From: Paraplanobispora takensis
GTDB taxonomy: Bacteria > Actinomycetota > Actinomycetes > Streptosporangiales > Streptosporangiaceae
Assembly (NCBI RefSeq): GCF_016863195.1
Contig: NZ_BOOK01000051.1
Coordinates: 20,744 to 84,743, forward strand
Direction: 5' to 3'
Length of the DNA: 64,000 nt
A program made the position numbers and the translations under genes. A model generated the notes under the pieces. It worked only from the letters and a program-made list of their open reading frames with translations, had not been told where the DNA came from and ran no database searches. Positions 54,267-64,000 of the stretch are shown here, piece by piece. Every line of letters begins with the position of its first letter. Position 1 is the stretch's first letter.

Positions 54267-56234
54267 TCAGACCTGGACGCGGCGCTCGATCGCGTCGACG
54301 ATCTCGTCGATCGCCCGGTCGACCGGGACGCCGTTCTTCTGCTCGCCGTTGCGGAAGCGGAAGGAGACCGCGCCGTTGGCGATGTCCTCGTCGCCCGCCA
54401 GGAGCATGAACGGCACCTTGGCCTTCTGCGCGTTACGGATCTTCTTCTGCATCCGGTCGTCGGAGGCGTCGACCTCGATCCGGACGCCCCGCTCGCGGGC
54501 CTTCTTGGCCACGTCCTGCAGGTAGGGGGCGTGGGCCTCGGCGATCGGGATGCAGACGGCCTGCACCGGGGCGAGCCAGGGAGGGAAGGCGCCCGCGTAG
54601 TGCTCGACCAGGACGCCGAAGAAGCGCTCGATCGAGCCGAACAGCGCGCGGTGGATCATGACGGGCCGCTGGCGCGAGCCGTCGGCCGACTGGTACTCCA
54701 GCTCGAAGCGCTGCGGCAGGTTGAAGTCCAGCTGGATCGTCGACATCTGCCAGGAGCGGCCGATCGCGTCACGCGCCTGCACCGAGATCTTCGGCCCGTA
54801 GAACGCCGCGCCGCCCGGGTCGAGGACGAGCTCCAGGTTCTCCGACTCGGCGACCTCGCGCAGCGTCTGAGTGGCCTCCTCCCAGTCCTCGTCACTGCCG
54901 ACGAACTTGACCGGGTCCTTGGTGGACAGCTCCAGGTAGAAGTCGTTCAGGCCGTAGTCGCGCAGCAGGTCGAGCACGAAGCGCAGCAGCGAGGCCAGCT
55001 CCTCGCGCATCTGCTCGCGGGTGCAGTAGATGTGCGCGTCGTCCTGGGTCAGGCCGCGCACCCGGGTCAGGCCGTGGATGACGCCCGACTTCTCGTAGCG
55101 GTAGACCGTGCCGAACTCGAACATCCGCAGCGGCAGCTCGCGGTAGGACCGCCCGCGCGCCCTGAAGATCAGGTTGTGCATCGGGCAGTTCATCGGCTTG
55201 AGGTAGTACTTGGCGCCTTCCAGCTCCATGGGCGGGAACATGCCGTCGGCGTACCAGTCGAGGTGACCGGAGACCTTGTACAGGTTGTCCTTGGTGATGT
55301 GCGGGGTGTTGACGAAGGAGTAGCCCGCCTCGGTGTGCCTGCGCCGGGAGTAGTCCTCCATGAGCTTGCGGATCACTCCGCCCTTGGGGTGGAAGACCGG
55401 CAGGCCCGAGCCCAGCTCGTCGGGGAAGGAGAACAGGTCGAGCTCGGCGCCCAGCTTGCGGTGGTCGCGCTTCTCGGCCTCCTCCAGCAGGTGCAGGTAT
55501 TCGTCCTGCTTCTCGCGCGACTCCCAGGCGGTGCCGTAGATGCGCTGCAGCTGCGGGTTCTTCTCGCTGCCCCGCCAGTAGGCGCCGCCGGAGCGCATCA
55601 GCTTGAACGCCGGGATGGACCGGGTGCTCGGCACGTGCGGGCCGCGGCACAGGTCCTTCCAGCACAGCTCGCCGGTCTTGGCGTCGAGGTTGTCGTAGAT
55701 GGTCAGCTGACCGGCCCCGACCTCGACGCTCTCCTCGTCGGCCGCGCCGCCCTTGAGCCCGATCAGCTCCAGCTTGTACGGCTCGGCGGCGAGCTCCTGG
55801 CGGGCGTCGTCGTCGGAGACGGGACGGCGGGAGAACAGCTGTCCCTGCTTGACGATCTCGCGCATGCGCTTCTCGACGCGCTTGAGGTCGTCGGGGGTGA
55901 ACGGGGCGGTGACGTCGAAGTCGTAGTAGAAGCCGTTCTCGACGGGCGGGCCGATGCCCAGCTTCGCCTCGGGGAAGATCTCCTGGACGGCCTGGGCCAT
56001 GACGTGCGCGGTGGAGTGGCGGATGATGGCCCGGCCGTCGGCGCTGCCGGCCTCGACCGGCTCGATCACGTCACCGGCGGCCACCGGGGCCGCGAGGTCC
56101 TTCAGCTCGCCGTCGACCCGGGCGGCGACCACGGAGCGGCCGTCGGCGCCGAGGACCTCGCCGTACGTCGTGCCCCCCGCCACCACACGCTCGGCTCCGG
56201 CGAGGGTGATACGAAGTTCTGGCACGGCAGACAC
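54267..56234 (-). CDS. thrS: Threonine-tRNA ligase
   Basis: ThrRS charges tRNA-Thr. The 655-residue protein has a TGS domain (about 1-65), an editing domain with [18 protein letters not shown], and the class II core. The core shows the zinc-site [20 protein letters not shown], motif 2 [17 protein letters not shown], and [20 protein letters not shown] with [12 protein letters not shown]. The C-terminal anticodon domain ends ERRVQV. The GTG start has AAGGAG six to seven bases before it. It is divergent from dapD with about 110 bases between. I saw no T-box elements in that spacer. Confidence 0.96.
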   Translation of the reverse strand: MSAVPELRITLAGAERVVAGGTTYGEVLGADGRSVVAARVDGELKDLAAPVAAGDVIEPVEAGSADGRAIIRHSTAHVMAQAVQEIFPEAKLGIGPPVENGFYYDFDVTAPFTPDDLKRVEKRMREIVKQGQLFSRRPVSDDDARQELAAEPYKLELIGLKGGAADEESVEVGAGQLTIYDNLDAKTGELCWKDLCRGPHVPSTRSIPAFKLMRSGGAYWRGSEKNPQLQRIYGTAWESREKQDEYLHLLEEAEKRDHRKLGAELDLFSFPDELGSGLPVFHPKGGVIRKLMEDYSRRRHTEAGYSFVNTPHITKDNLYKVSGHLDWYADGMFPPMELEGAKYYLKPMNCPMHNLIFRARGRSYRELPLRMFEFGTVYRYEKSGVIHGLTRVRGLTQDDAHIYCTREQMREELASLLRFVLDLLRDYGLNDFYLELSTKDPVKFVGSDEDWEEATQTLREVAESENLELVLDPGGAAFYGPKISVQARDAIGRSWQMSTIQLDFNLPQRFELEYQSADGSRQRPVMIHRALFGSIERFFGVLVEHYAGAFPPWLAPVQAVCIPIAEAHAPYLQDVAKKARERGVRIEVDASDDRMQKKIRNAQKAKVPFMLLAGDEDIANGAVSFRFRNGEQKNGVPVDRAIDEIVDAIERRVQV

Positions 56235-56330
56235 GGTTGCTCCTTCATCGAGTGGTCAGGAAACCGATGCTACCGGTGTCCGGGGGCGCCCCGCGGTGAG
56301 CCCGTCCCCATGCGGACCGGTGAAGGTCAC

Positions 56331-56347
56331 TATTCTTGGTCCCTGTG
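56331..56347 (+). promoter_or_regulatory. Candidate -10 and leaderless start of dapD
   Basis: TATTCT (56331-56336) ends eight bases before the GTG at 56345. No ribosome site precedes that GTG. This spacing would put the transcription start at the codon itself, a leaderless mRNA. A matching -35 is not clear. Confidence 0.4.
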
Positions 56348-57334
56348 AACGTCCCTGTGAACGCAGCAGCTCAGACCTCGGGTGCCCACGGCACCGGAAT
56401 CGCGACCATCACCCCCGACGGGACCGTGCTCGACACCTGGTTCCCCGCCCCTCGCCTGGGAGAACCCTCCTCCCCCGGCACCCGGCGGCTGACCCCGCAG
56501 GAGGCGGCGCAGGCCCTCGGCGCGGAGGTCGCCGCGCTGCTCGGCCCCGACGAGGACCGCGGCGTGGAGGTGATCGCCGTGGAGACCGGGATCGCCAAGC
56601 TGTCGGAGCCGCCGGCCGACGCGCACGACGCCTACCTCCGCCTGCACCTGCTGTCCGCGCGGCTGGTCCAGCCGCACGGACAGAACCTCGACGGCGTGTT
56701 CGGCCTGCTGGCCAACGCCGTGTGGACCAACCACGGCCCGTGCCCGGTCGAGGGCTTCGAGGCGGCCCGCCTGCGCCTGCGCCGCCGCGGCCAGGTGACC
56801 GTCTACGGCATCGACAAGTTCCCGCGGATGGTCGACTACGTGGTGCCGACCGGCGTCCGGATCGCCGAGGCCGACCGCGTCCGCCTGGGCGCGCACCTGG
56901 CCTCCGGCACGACGGTGATGCACGAGGGCTTCGTCAACTTCAACGCCGGCACGCTCGGCGCGTCCATGGTCGAGGGCCGCATCTCGGCGGGCGTCGTCGT
57001 GGGCAACGGCTCCGACGTCGGCGGCGGCGCCTCGATCATGGGCACCCTGTCGGGCGGCGGCAAGCAGGTCATCTCCGTCGGGCAGCGCTGCCTGCTCGGC
57101 GCCAACAGCGGCATCGGCATCTCCCTCGGCGACGACGTCGTCGTGGAGGCCGGCCTCTACGTCACCGCCGGGACCAAGGTCTCCCTCCCCGACGGAAAGG
57201 TCGTCAAGGCCGCCGAGCTGTCGGGCGCCTCCGGCCTGCTGTTCCGCCGCAACTCCACCACCGGCGCCGTCGAGGCCGTCCCCCGCCGGGGCTCCGGCGT
57301 GGAGCTCAACAGCGCCCTGCACGCCAACGACTGA
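56345..57334 (+). CDS. dapD: 2,3,4,5-tetrahydropyridine-2,6-dicarboxylate N-succinyltransferase
   Basis: DapD succinylates tetrahydrodipicolinate in the lysine and meso-diaminopimelate pathway. The 329-residue protein has an N-terminal helical domain and a left-handed beta helix with hexapeptide repeats ([40 protein letters not shown] and [11 protein letters not shown]). This is the longer actinobacterial type. I pick the GTG at 56345; a second in-frame GTG lies three codons downstream. A PAP2-like gene follows three bases after its stop, which may be incidental. Confidence 0.93.
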   Translation: MNVPVNAAAQTSGAHGTGIATITPDGTVLDTWFPAPRLGEPSSPGTRRLTPQEAAQALGAEVAALLGPDEDRGVEVIAVETGIAKLSEPPADAHDAYLRLHLLSARLVQPHGQNLDGVFGLLANAVWTNHGPCPVEGFEAARLRLRRRGQVTVYGIDKFPRMVDYVVPTGVRIAEADRVRLGAHLASGTTVMHEGFVNFNAGTLGASMVEGRISAGVVVGNGSDVGGGASIMGTLSGGGKQVISVGQRCLLGANSGIGISLGDDVVVEAGLYVTAGTKVSLPDGKVVKAAELSGASGLLFRRNSTTGAVEAVPRRGSGVELNSALHAND

Positions 57335-57337
57335 CGG

Positions 57338-58057
57338 GTGACCGGGTACGAACCGGCACGGGACCCGGCCGCGGACATCACCCCTCCCGCGGCCGGCACG
57401 GGGGATCCCCTGCCGCACCAGCCTGCCGACGCGGGTGATCCCTCGCCGGATGCGCCTGCCGGCGCGCGGGAGCCCGCCGCCACCCGGGTCGCCCGGTGGG
57501 TGACCGGCGTGTTCGCCCCGCAGGCGCTGGTCATCGTGCTCCCGCCGCTGATCGGGCTGCTGACCGGCGGCTGGCCGGGAGCGGGCTGGGGGCTGGTGGC
57601 CTCGGCGCTGTGCGGCGGGGTGCCGGCCGGGGTGATCCTGGCCGGCGTGCGCTCCGGACGGCTGGACTCCCACCATCTGGTCGACCGGGAGAGCCGGACC
57701 AGGCCGCTGCTGGTGGCGATGGCGGCGGTGTCGGTCGCTCTGGTGCTCCTGGTCCTGCTGGGCGCCCCCATCCTGCTGGTCGCCACGGTGACCGCCATGC
57801 TGGCCGCGCTCGCCCTGACGGTTCCGATCACCCTCCGCTGGAAGATCTCCTTCCACGCGGCGGTGTCGACGGGCACCGTGGTGCTCCTGGCCCACGTGCT
57901 GCCCGCCGTACCCGCCCTGACCGCCGGCGGGCTGATCGTGGCGCTGATCTGCTGGGCGCGGGTACGGCTCCGGCACCACACCCCGGCCCAGGTCGTCGCC
58001 GGAGTGATCGCCGGAGGCGGCGCGGCCTGGGCGACGCTGGCCGCATTCGGCGTCTGA
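57338..58057 (+). CDS. PAP2-like membrane phosphatase
   Basis: The 239-residue protein has a Pro/Ala-rich cytoplasmic start of about 50 residues and about six membrane helices. The PAP2-like phosphatase motifs are visible but not perfect: DRESRTRPLLVAM, KISFHAAVSTGTV and RVRLRHHTPAQVVAGVIAGG. It probably dephosphorylates a prenyl or lipid phosphate. The start GTG follows dapD by three bases, so coupling with dapD is likely, although no shared pathway is obvious. Confidence 0.75.
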   Translation: MTGYEPARDPAADITPPAAGTGDPLPHQPADAGDPSPDAPAGAREPAATRVARWVTGVFAPQALVIVLPPLIGLLTGGWPGAGWGLVASALCGGVPAGVILAGVRSGRLDSHHLVDRESRTRPLLVAMAAVSVALVLLVLLGAPILLVATVTAMLAALALTVPITLRWKISFHAAVSTGTVVLLAHVLPAVPALTAGGLIVALICWARVRLRHHTPAQVVAGVIAGGGAAWATLAAFGV

Positions 58058-58076
58058 CCGCTGGGATCGTACGGCC

Positions 58077-58706
58077 TCAGCCTCTGAGGAAGGCCAGGAC
58101 GGCGAGGACGCGCCGGTGGTCGTCCTCGGCCGGGGGGAGGTCGAGCTTGGCGAGGATGCCGGCGATGTGCTTGGCGACGGCGGCGTCGGTCACCACGAGG
58201 GCGCGGGCGATGGCGGCGTTGGAGCGGCCCTCCGCGACGAGGGCCAGGACCTCGCGCTCCCGCGGGGTCAGGCGCCGGAGCGGGTCGCGGCGCTTGGCCA
58301 GCAGTTGCCTGACCACCTCCGGGTCGACGACGGTGCCTCCGGCGGCCACCCTTTCCAGCGCGTCGACGAACTCCGTCACGTGGCCGATCCGGTCCTTGAG
58401 GAGGTAGCCGACGCCCGGGCCCATGATCTCCTCGACGTAGGCCTGCTGGACGTACTGGCTGAGAATCAGGACGGGCAGCTCCGGACGCGCCCGCCGCAGG
58501 GTGAGCGCGGCGCGCAGGCCCTCGTCGGTGAAGCCCGGAGGCATCCGCACATCGGTCACCACGACGTCCGGCGCGTGCTCCTCGACGGCGGCGACCAGCG
58601 CGGGGGCGTCGGCCACCGCGGCGTCCACGGTGTGGCCGAAGCGCTCCAGCAACCCGGCCAGCCCTTCTCTGAGCAGAACGGAGTCCTCAGCCAGGACCAC
58701 CCGCAC
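58077..58706 (-). CDS. NarL/LuxR-family response regulator
   Basis: The 209-residue protein has an N-terminal receiver (MRVVLAEDSVLLREGLAGLL, phospho-acceptor in VVVTDVRMPPG, and LILSQYVQQAYVEEIMG with a threonine/serine-like switch replaced by Ser). The C-terminal LuxR helix-turn-helix is LTPREREVLALVAEGRSNAAIARAL. It is the partner of the kinase encoded just upstream. GTG start with GGGAGAGG upstream. It lies downstream of the kinase gene, separated by a hairpin and a hexamer repeat. Its likely target is the ABC transporter divergently placed beyond the kinase. Confidence 0.93.
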   Translation of the reverse strand: MRVVLAEDSVLLREGLAGLLERFGHTVDAAVADAPALVAAVEEHAPDVVVTDVRMPPGFTDEGLRAALTLRRARPELPVLILSQYVQQAYVEEIMGPGVGYLLKDRIGHVTEFVDALERVAAGGTVVDPEVVRQLLAKRRDPLRRLTPREREVLALVAEGRSNAAIARALVVTDAAVAKHIAGILAKLDLPPAEDDHRRVLAVLAFLRG

Positions 58707-58747
58707 GGCACACCTCTCCCGATCATGATCATCGAATGTCTCCCACC

Positions 58748-58767
58748 GCGGTCATGACCATGACCGC
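58748..58767. promoter_or_regulatory. Hairpin between the kinase and regulator genes
   Basis: GCGGTCAT and ATGACCGC pair over 8 bp around GACC. It adjoins the hexanucleotide repeat and lies about 40 bases before the response regulator start. It may affect mRNA between the two genes. Confidence 0.4.
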
Positions 58768-58769
58768 AG

Positions 58770-58821
<52 letters not shown>

Positions 58822-58827
58822 CAAGTG

Positions 58828-60180
58828 TCACCCGCACGGGATCTCCACCCGCACCACGGTGGGACCTCCCTCCGGGCTGGACAGCGTCATCCTGCCGTCC
58901 ACCACCGCGACCCGGTCGGCCAGCCCCGCCAGCCCGGTGCCCCCGGCCGGGTCGGCCCCTCCCCTCCCGTCGTCGCGGATCTCCATCAGGAACCTCTCTC
59001 CGACCAGGCGACCCCGTATCCGGCAGTGGCCCGCCCGGCTGTGCCTGGCCACGTTGGCGAGCGCCTCGCTGATCACGAAGTAGGCCGCGGCCTCCACCGG
59101 GGCGGGCAGCCGGCCGGACAGCTCGATGTCGACCTCGACCGGGACGGGCGAGCGCCCGGCCACGTCGACGGCCGCGTCGGGCAGACCCCGGTCGGTGAGG
59201 ACCTTCGGGTGCACACCGCGGATCAGCTCGCGCAGCTCGGCCAGGGCGAGCAGGGCCTGCTCGTGCGCCTCGGCGACCCGTCCGGCCGCGGGCGAGCCCG
59301 GCTCCAGGTCGAGCCGTGCCATGCCCAGCGTCAGCGTGAGCGCGACCAGCCGCTGCTGCGCGCCGTCGTGCAGGTCCCGCTCGATCCGGCGGCGCTCCAG
59401 CTCGAAGGCGTCCACCAGGCGGGCCCGGGAGCGGACGACCTCGATCAGCTCGGCGTCGCGCGGGCTGAGGATCGCCCGCGCCACCGCGGCCCGCGCCCCG
59501 GCCCAGGCCGTTATGGGATAGGCCGTGACCGGCAGGATCACGAAGCCGGCCACGGTGGCGAGCAGTCCCAGCGGCAGCGACAGGCTCGGCTGGAACGGCC
59601 CCGAGATGAGCGTCAGGGGCAGCCAGCAGGAGAGGGCGAGCACGCCCAGGTCGATCCACCACAGAGCCAGCAGCGCGGCCAGCGCGTAACCGAACTCCCG
59701 CCAGGTGGTCTGCTCGGCGAACCGGGCGAGGAACCAGGCGCGCGCGCCCGGCTCGCGAGGTCTCCCGTGCGGGTCCGGCACGGGCGCGGCGTCGACCAGC
59801 CGCAGCCGCCAGCGCTCGAACCGCCCGATCACGAGCCCGCCGCACATGACGATGAGCACACCGAGGGCCACCGCCGCCGGGACGCTGAAAATGACCATGA
59901 CGTCTATCAGGACGAGCGCGAAGAGCCCGAACAGCGCACCGGACAACAGGTACGCCAGGGACCTCCACGGCCACGAGGACCGCAGGAAACTCAGCGGCCG
60001 CCCGGTGATCGCCTCCAGCGCGGTCCGCGCGCCCCCCGCCACCCTGCCGGAGCCGCGAGCCGTACCTCCTGCCCCCGGGACGACGCCCTCGGACCCGGCC
60101 CCGGCACCCACGAAGCCGGATGCGGCCTCCGTGAGGCCGGACGCGCTCGTCCCGGGGCCCGGCGTTCGAGCGCCGGTCAT
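58828..60180 (-). CDS. DesK-type sensor histidine kinase
   Basis: The 450-residue kinase has a disordered Gly/Ala/Pro start of about 55 residues. A four-helix sensor domain (about 60-235) begins RPLSFLRSSWPWRSLAYLLS and looks like the putative-sensor domain common before HisKA_3. The phospho-acceptor His271 lies in IERDLHDGAQQRLVALTLTL. The ATPase domain has SEALANVARHS and DDGRGGADPAGGTGLAGLAD. Its regulator is the next gene. The ATG has a fair GGGA upstream. The ABC transporter genes are divergent, suggesting an envelope or antibiotic-stress circuit, though the signal is not visible. Confidence 0.93.
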   Translation of the reverse strand: MTGARTPGPGTSASGLTEAASGFVGAGAGSEGVVPGAGGTARGSGRVAGGARTALEAITGRPLSFLRSSWPWRSLAYLLSGALFGLFALVLIDVMVIFSVPAAVALGVLIVMCGGLVIGRFERWRLRLVDAAPVPDPHGRPREPGARAWFLARFAEQTTWREFGYALAALLALWWIDLGVLALSCWLPLTLISGPFQPSLSLPLGLLATVAGFVILPVTAYPITAWAGARAAVARAILSPRDAELIEVVRSRARLVDAFELERRRIERDLHDGAQQRLVALTLTLGMARLDLEPGSPAAGRVAEAHEQALLALAELRELIRGVHPKVLTDRGLPDAAVDVAGRSPVPVEVDIELSGRLPAPVEAAAYFVISEALANVARHSRAGHCRIRGRLVGERFLMEIRDDGRGGADPAGGTGLAGLADRVAVVDGRMTLSSPEGGPTVVRVEIPCG

Positions 60181-60265
60181 GTGTCCCGGCCCATCTCCCG
60201 CCGTGAGGTACGGGGGGTGCCGGAGGGGGGGATGCATACTTCGACCGTAGCCGTCTCGTACGCGC

Positions 60266-60291
60266 GGGACAGTAGTGCCAGGTGTAGTCCC
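60266..60291. promoter_or_regulatory. Candidate response-regulator operator between kinase and ABC genes
   Basis: GGGAC and GTCCC arms flank a centre holding AGTAGTGCC and GGTGTAGT, so that ACTAC-type words recur 12 bases apart. It lies 54 bases before the ABC start and about 85 before the kinase start. The site is plausible for a LuxR-type regulator but unproven. Confidence 0.4.
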
Positions 60292-60345
60292 GTTCCTCGC
60301 CTCACCGCCAGTGCGCCGGGGGCCGGTCCGCCGTTGGCTTGTCCC

Positions 60346-61199
<854 letters not shown>

Positions 61200-61206
<7 letters not shown>

Positions 61207-63770
61207 GGACTGGTCTGGAGATGGCGCGGGGGCGGTGGAGCGGGTTCGCCGGAGCGTTCGTCACCCTCTGCCTGGGGGTGGCGCTCATCTCGATGACGGC
61301 TCTGGTCCACGTGTCGGCCTCACCCCGCGTCCCGGACAGATACGCGGGCGCCGGCGTGCTGGTCCGCACGCCGGTCGTCGAGCAGGTCGAGGGCTTCTTC
61401 CTGGAGGACCGGCCCTGGTCCCCGGAGACCGTCGCGGAGCTCACGGGCCGTCTGAGTGCGATCCCCGGTGTGACGGCGGCCGTGCCCGACCGCTCCTTCT
61501 ACGCCCAGGCCGTCGTCGGAGGCCGTCCCGTCCCCGCGGACCTGCGCGGATACGGCTGGGCGAGCACCGCGCTGGCGCCGTACGAGCCGGTGGCGGGCCG
61601 GGCCCCGCAGCGACCCGGCGAGGTCGTGCTCGACAGGGAGCTCGGCCTTCCCCCCGGCTCCCCGGTCACCCTGCTCACCGCCGCCGGCCCCGCGCCGTAC
61701 ACCGTGACCGGCGCCCTGGACGCGCCCGGTTTCCACGTGACCGACGCGGAGGCGGCCCGGCTGTCCGGCGGGGTCCGGGTCATCGGGCTGGTCACCGAGA
61801 CCGGAGCGGACCTCGGGCAGGTCGAGAGGGCGGCCCGCGAGGTCGTCGGCGGACGGGGCGAGGTGCTTTCCGGGGACGCGCGCTCGGCGCTGGAGCCGAG
61901 GACCGACGAGCGGGTCCGGTGGATCGGCACGCAGGTCCTGACGGGCATGACAGTCCTGGCCGGGTTCGCTTCGATCTTCGTGGTGGCGTCCACGTTCGCG
62001 TTCGGCGTGGTCCAGCGGCGGCGGGAGTTCGGCCTGCTGCGGCTGGTCGGGGCCACGCCCCGGCAGGTGCGGCGGATGGTGTACGGCGAGGCGCTGGCGG
62101 TCGGCTCCGTCGCCGCCGTGGCCGGGGTGGCGCTCGGGACCGCGCTGGCGCCCCTGCTCGGCGACCTCCTGGTCGAGGCGGGGTTCGAGCCGCCGGGCTT
62201 CTCGGTGCGGATCGAGGCCTGGCCGCTGGCGGCCTCGTTCGCGGCCGGCCTGGTCGTCGCCCTGCTCGCCGTCTGGTCGGCCTCGCGCAGAGCGGGCCGG
62301 GCACGCCCGCTGGAGGCGCTGCGCGAGGCGAGCGTGGAGCGGCGGACGATGACCCCGTCCCGGTGGGTCGCCGGGGCGGCGTTCGCCGCGACCGGCATCG
62401 CGTGTGCCGTGGCCACGGCCGGAGCCGAGCCCGGCGCGGCCGTGAACCTCACCTTGTACGCCGCGATGGCCCTGATCGTGGGCCTGACCCTGCTGGCCCC
62501 CGCGATCATCCCGCCGGTCGTGCGAGCGGTCGCCTGGCCGCTGTCACGCACGCGGGGCGCGACCGGTGTGCTGGTGCGCCAGGGCATGCTGGCGGCCGTA
62601 CGGCGCACCGCAGCCACGACCGCGCCGGTGCTGGTGACCGTGGGCTTCGCCACGCTGGTCACCGGCATGACCCAGACGACGGCGGCCGCGGTCGCGACGG
62701 ACCGCACCACGGCGGTCCGGGCCGACGCGGTGGTCCTGCCGGAGGGCACTCCCGGGCTGTCGGACGCCGCGGTCGCCGCGGCGGACGGGATCGCGCTGCT
62801 GCCGACCACGGTTTACGCCGAGGGCCTGCCTCCGCTGGAGGCCTCGGGGATCACCTCCGAGGCGCTGGCCCGCGCGGCGGACCGGCTGCGGGTCGTCGAG
62901 GGCGCGCTGGAGGCCGCGGGGAAAGCCGGCGACGGTGACCGCCCCGTGGAGACCACCGGTGAGGACGGGGGCTTGGAGACCGCGGGGAAAGATGACGGCC
63001 GTCACCCCGCGCAGACCGCCGGTGCGGACGATGGCGGAAATCACGGGGCCGCGAGCGACGGCGGGAACGAAGGCGGAAATCACGGGGCCGCGAGCGAGGG
63101 CGGGGTGATCGTGGCGCGATGGCTGGCGGACGAGCGCGGATGGCGGACCGGGACGCGACTCCCGCTGACCTTCGAGGACGGCCGCAGCGAGACGCTGCCG
63201 GTGACGGCCGTCGTCGCCGACGCGCCGACCCCTCTCCTGCTGCCCCGGGACACCGTACGGTCCCATGATCCTTCGGCGCTGACCCCGGAGATCCTCGTCG
63301 ACGGCGCCGTCCGGGACGAGGTGATCGGCGGGCGGGTGCTCGACCCCGGCGCCTACGCGAGGCAGGCCCGCACCGAGGACGACCGGCTGGTCTGGATCTT
63401 CACCCTGATCCTGGCCGGCATGGCGGTGGGCTACACCGGTCTGTCGATCGCGAACACGATGGTGATGTCCACCGTGGACCGGGCCTCCGACTTCCGGGTG
63501 CTGCGGATGTCGGGGGCCACGCCTCGGCAGGTGCTCGGGACGGTCACGGCCGAGTCGGTGATCGTGGCGGGGCTGGGCGCCGCGCTGGGTGTGGCGGTCG
63601 CGCTGCCCGCGCTGCTGGGCATGGGCTCCGCGCTGACCGCTCAGGTCGGCGCACCGGTGGAGTTGGTCATCCCGTGGCCGGTCGTGCTCGCCGTCGTCGG
63701 TGGTTGCCTGGTGCTGGCCGTGAGCGCCGCCGTGATCCCGACTCTGGCGGCCGTCCGCCGCACCCGTTGA
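61200..63770 (+). CDS. FtsX-like ABC transporter permease with a repeat insertion
   Basis: The 856-residue permease has an N-terminal helix (FAGAFVTLCLGVALISMTAL), an extracellular MacB-type domain, and two FtsX blocks. The first is about 245-365, FASIFVVASTFAFGVVQRRR then LLRLVGATPRQVRRMVYGEA. The second is at the end, LILAGMAVGYTGLSIANTMV then VLRMSGATPRQVLGTVTAES. In the second extracellular domain, about residues 560-640, is an unusual insertion rich in Gly, Asp, Glu, Asn and Ala with exact and near-exact repeats. The GTG has GGAGG five bases before it. It probably exports a peptide, lipid or antibiotic together with the adjacent ATPase. Confidence 0.92.
63028..63097. repeat. 39-bp direct repeat within the permease gene
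   Basis: A 26-base identical block beginning GGCGGAAATCACGGGGCCGC occurs at 63033-63058 and 63072-63097, a 39-base period. With the flanks it extends to 31 bases with one mismatch. Since 39 is 13 codons the frame is kept, giving two copies of GGNHGAAS. Two earlier echoes of GCGGGGAAAG occur in the same insertion. Confidence 0.9.
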
Positions 63771-64000
63771 TCGGGCGGGAACGGTGACGCCCCGCGTCGG
63801 AGGCGGAGGGCCGGGTCTCCCGGGAGGCATCCACCGCCCACGCCACGCTGAAGACCGGCGACAGGCTGGCGACGACCGTACGCACCGGTGACCGGAGCCC
63901 GGAGCGTGACCGGCGGGCACCCGCCCGCCACGCCGGGGAACCCGCACCCTGGCCAGAGGCGACGGCCACACCCTGGCCAGAGGCGATGGCTGTGCCCGGA
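63771..64000. other. End of window: no gene supported
   Basis: After the permease stop I see no convincing gene. The tract 63945-63986 contains two exact 18-base copies of CACCCTGGCCAGAGGCGA with a 24-base period, which may continue beyond the window. Confidence 0.6.

Noticed and set aside
56235..56344. Possible T-box riboswitch before thrS
   Set aside because: The spacer is only about 110 bases, shared with dapD, and lacks a T-box consensus and specifier stem.

Overview
The window is a gene-dense stretch of a very GC-rich chromosome with GTG/TTG starts, stop-start overlaps (ATGA, GTGA, TGATG) and strong GC hairpins between genes. The gene order (infC-rpmI-rplT, pheST, alaS-ruvX-mltG-aroE, hisS-ppiB-relA-apt-secDF-yajC-ruvBAC-yebC-pdxT/pdxS, then the phosphatidylinositol mannoside genes) is the one known from mycobacteria and streptomycetes. 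This points firmly to an actinobacterium; a Streptosporangiales-like organism is my inference from overall flavour and is not proven by the sequence. Nearly all of it is core chromosome. I see no phage, transposase, CRISPR array, rRNA or tRNA gene.

Layout. 1-5173 (minus): translation block infC-rpmI-rplT, a SpoU-type RNA methyltransferase, a PAS histidine kinase, pheS and the start of pheT. 5526-7084 (plus): a PadR regulator and a membrane protein. 7181-14784 (minus): rarA, two small membrane-associated proteins, alaS, ruvX, mltG, aroE. 14816-17782: a DUF2231 membrane protein, then a membrane-anchored cyclophilin and a cytochrome P450 that has a perfect CRP-type operator in front of it. 17926-21684 (minus): a metallo-beta-lactamase-fold hydrolase, hisS, aspS. 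21832-23986 (plus): a second cyclophilin and a DUF349 protein. 24448-35691 (minus): yebC, a cation/proton antiporter, ruvCAB, yajC-secD-secF, apt, relA. 35695-40827 (minus): pdxS and pdxT, separated by two tandem PhoD-like phosphatases. 41010-45546 (minus): pgsA-patA-pimA, a LemA-like protein and a DUF3048 lipoprotein. 45759-51984 (plus): an EF-G-like GTPase, a secreted GHL10 glycosidase-like protein and a large alkaline-phosphatase-fold membrane protein. 51927-58057: HIT protein, Gls24 protein, alpha/beta hydrolase, thrS, dapD, PAP2-like protein. 58077-63770: a DesK/NarL-type two-component system divergent from an ABC ATPase and FtsX-type permease.

How the genes work together. Most serve translation (four complete or partial aminoacyl-tRNA synthetase systems plus pheST, IF3, L35, L20), DNA repair (RuvABC, RuvX, RarA), protein export (SecDF-YajC), stringent response and purine salvage (RelA, Apt), vitamin B6 synthesis (PdxST), lysine/peptidoglycan precursors (DapD), cell-wall synthesis (MltG) and phosphatidylinositol mannoside lipids (PgsA, PatA, PimA).

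The less ordinary content is mostly fine structure. It includes an ATC start for infC with a leader that can fold two ways, a triplicated stop/start junction after pimA that makes a 39-codon micro-ORF, and an in-frame deletion in one of the two PhoD copies with patches of near-identity between them. It also includes an eight-copy GGCTCC repeat between the response regulator and its kinase, and a 39-bp in-frame repeat in the FtsX-like permease. I found no clear new defence or mobile system.
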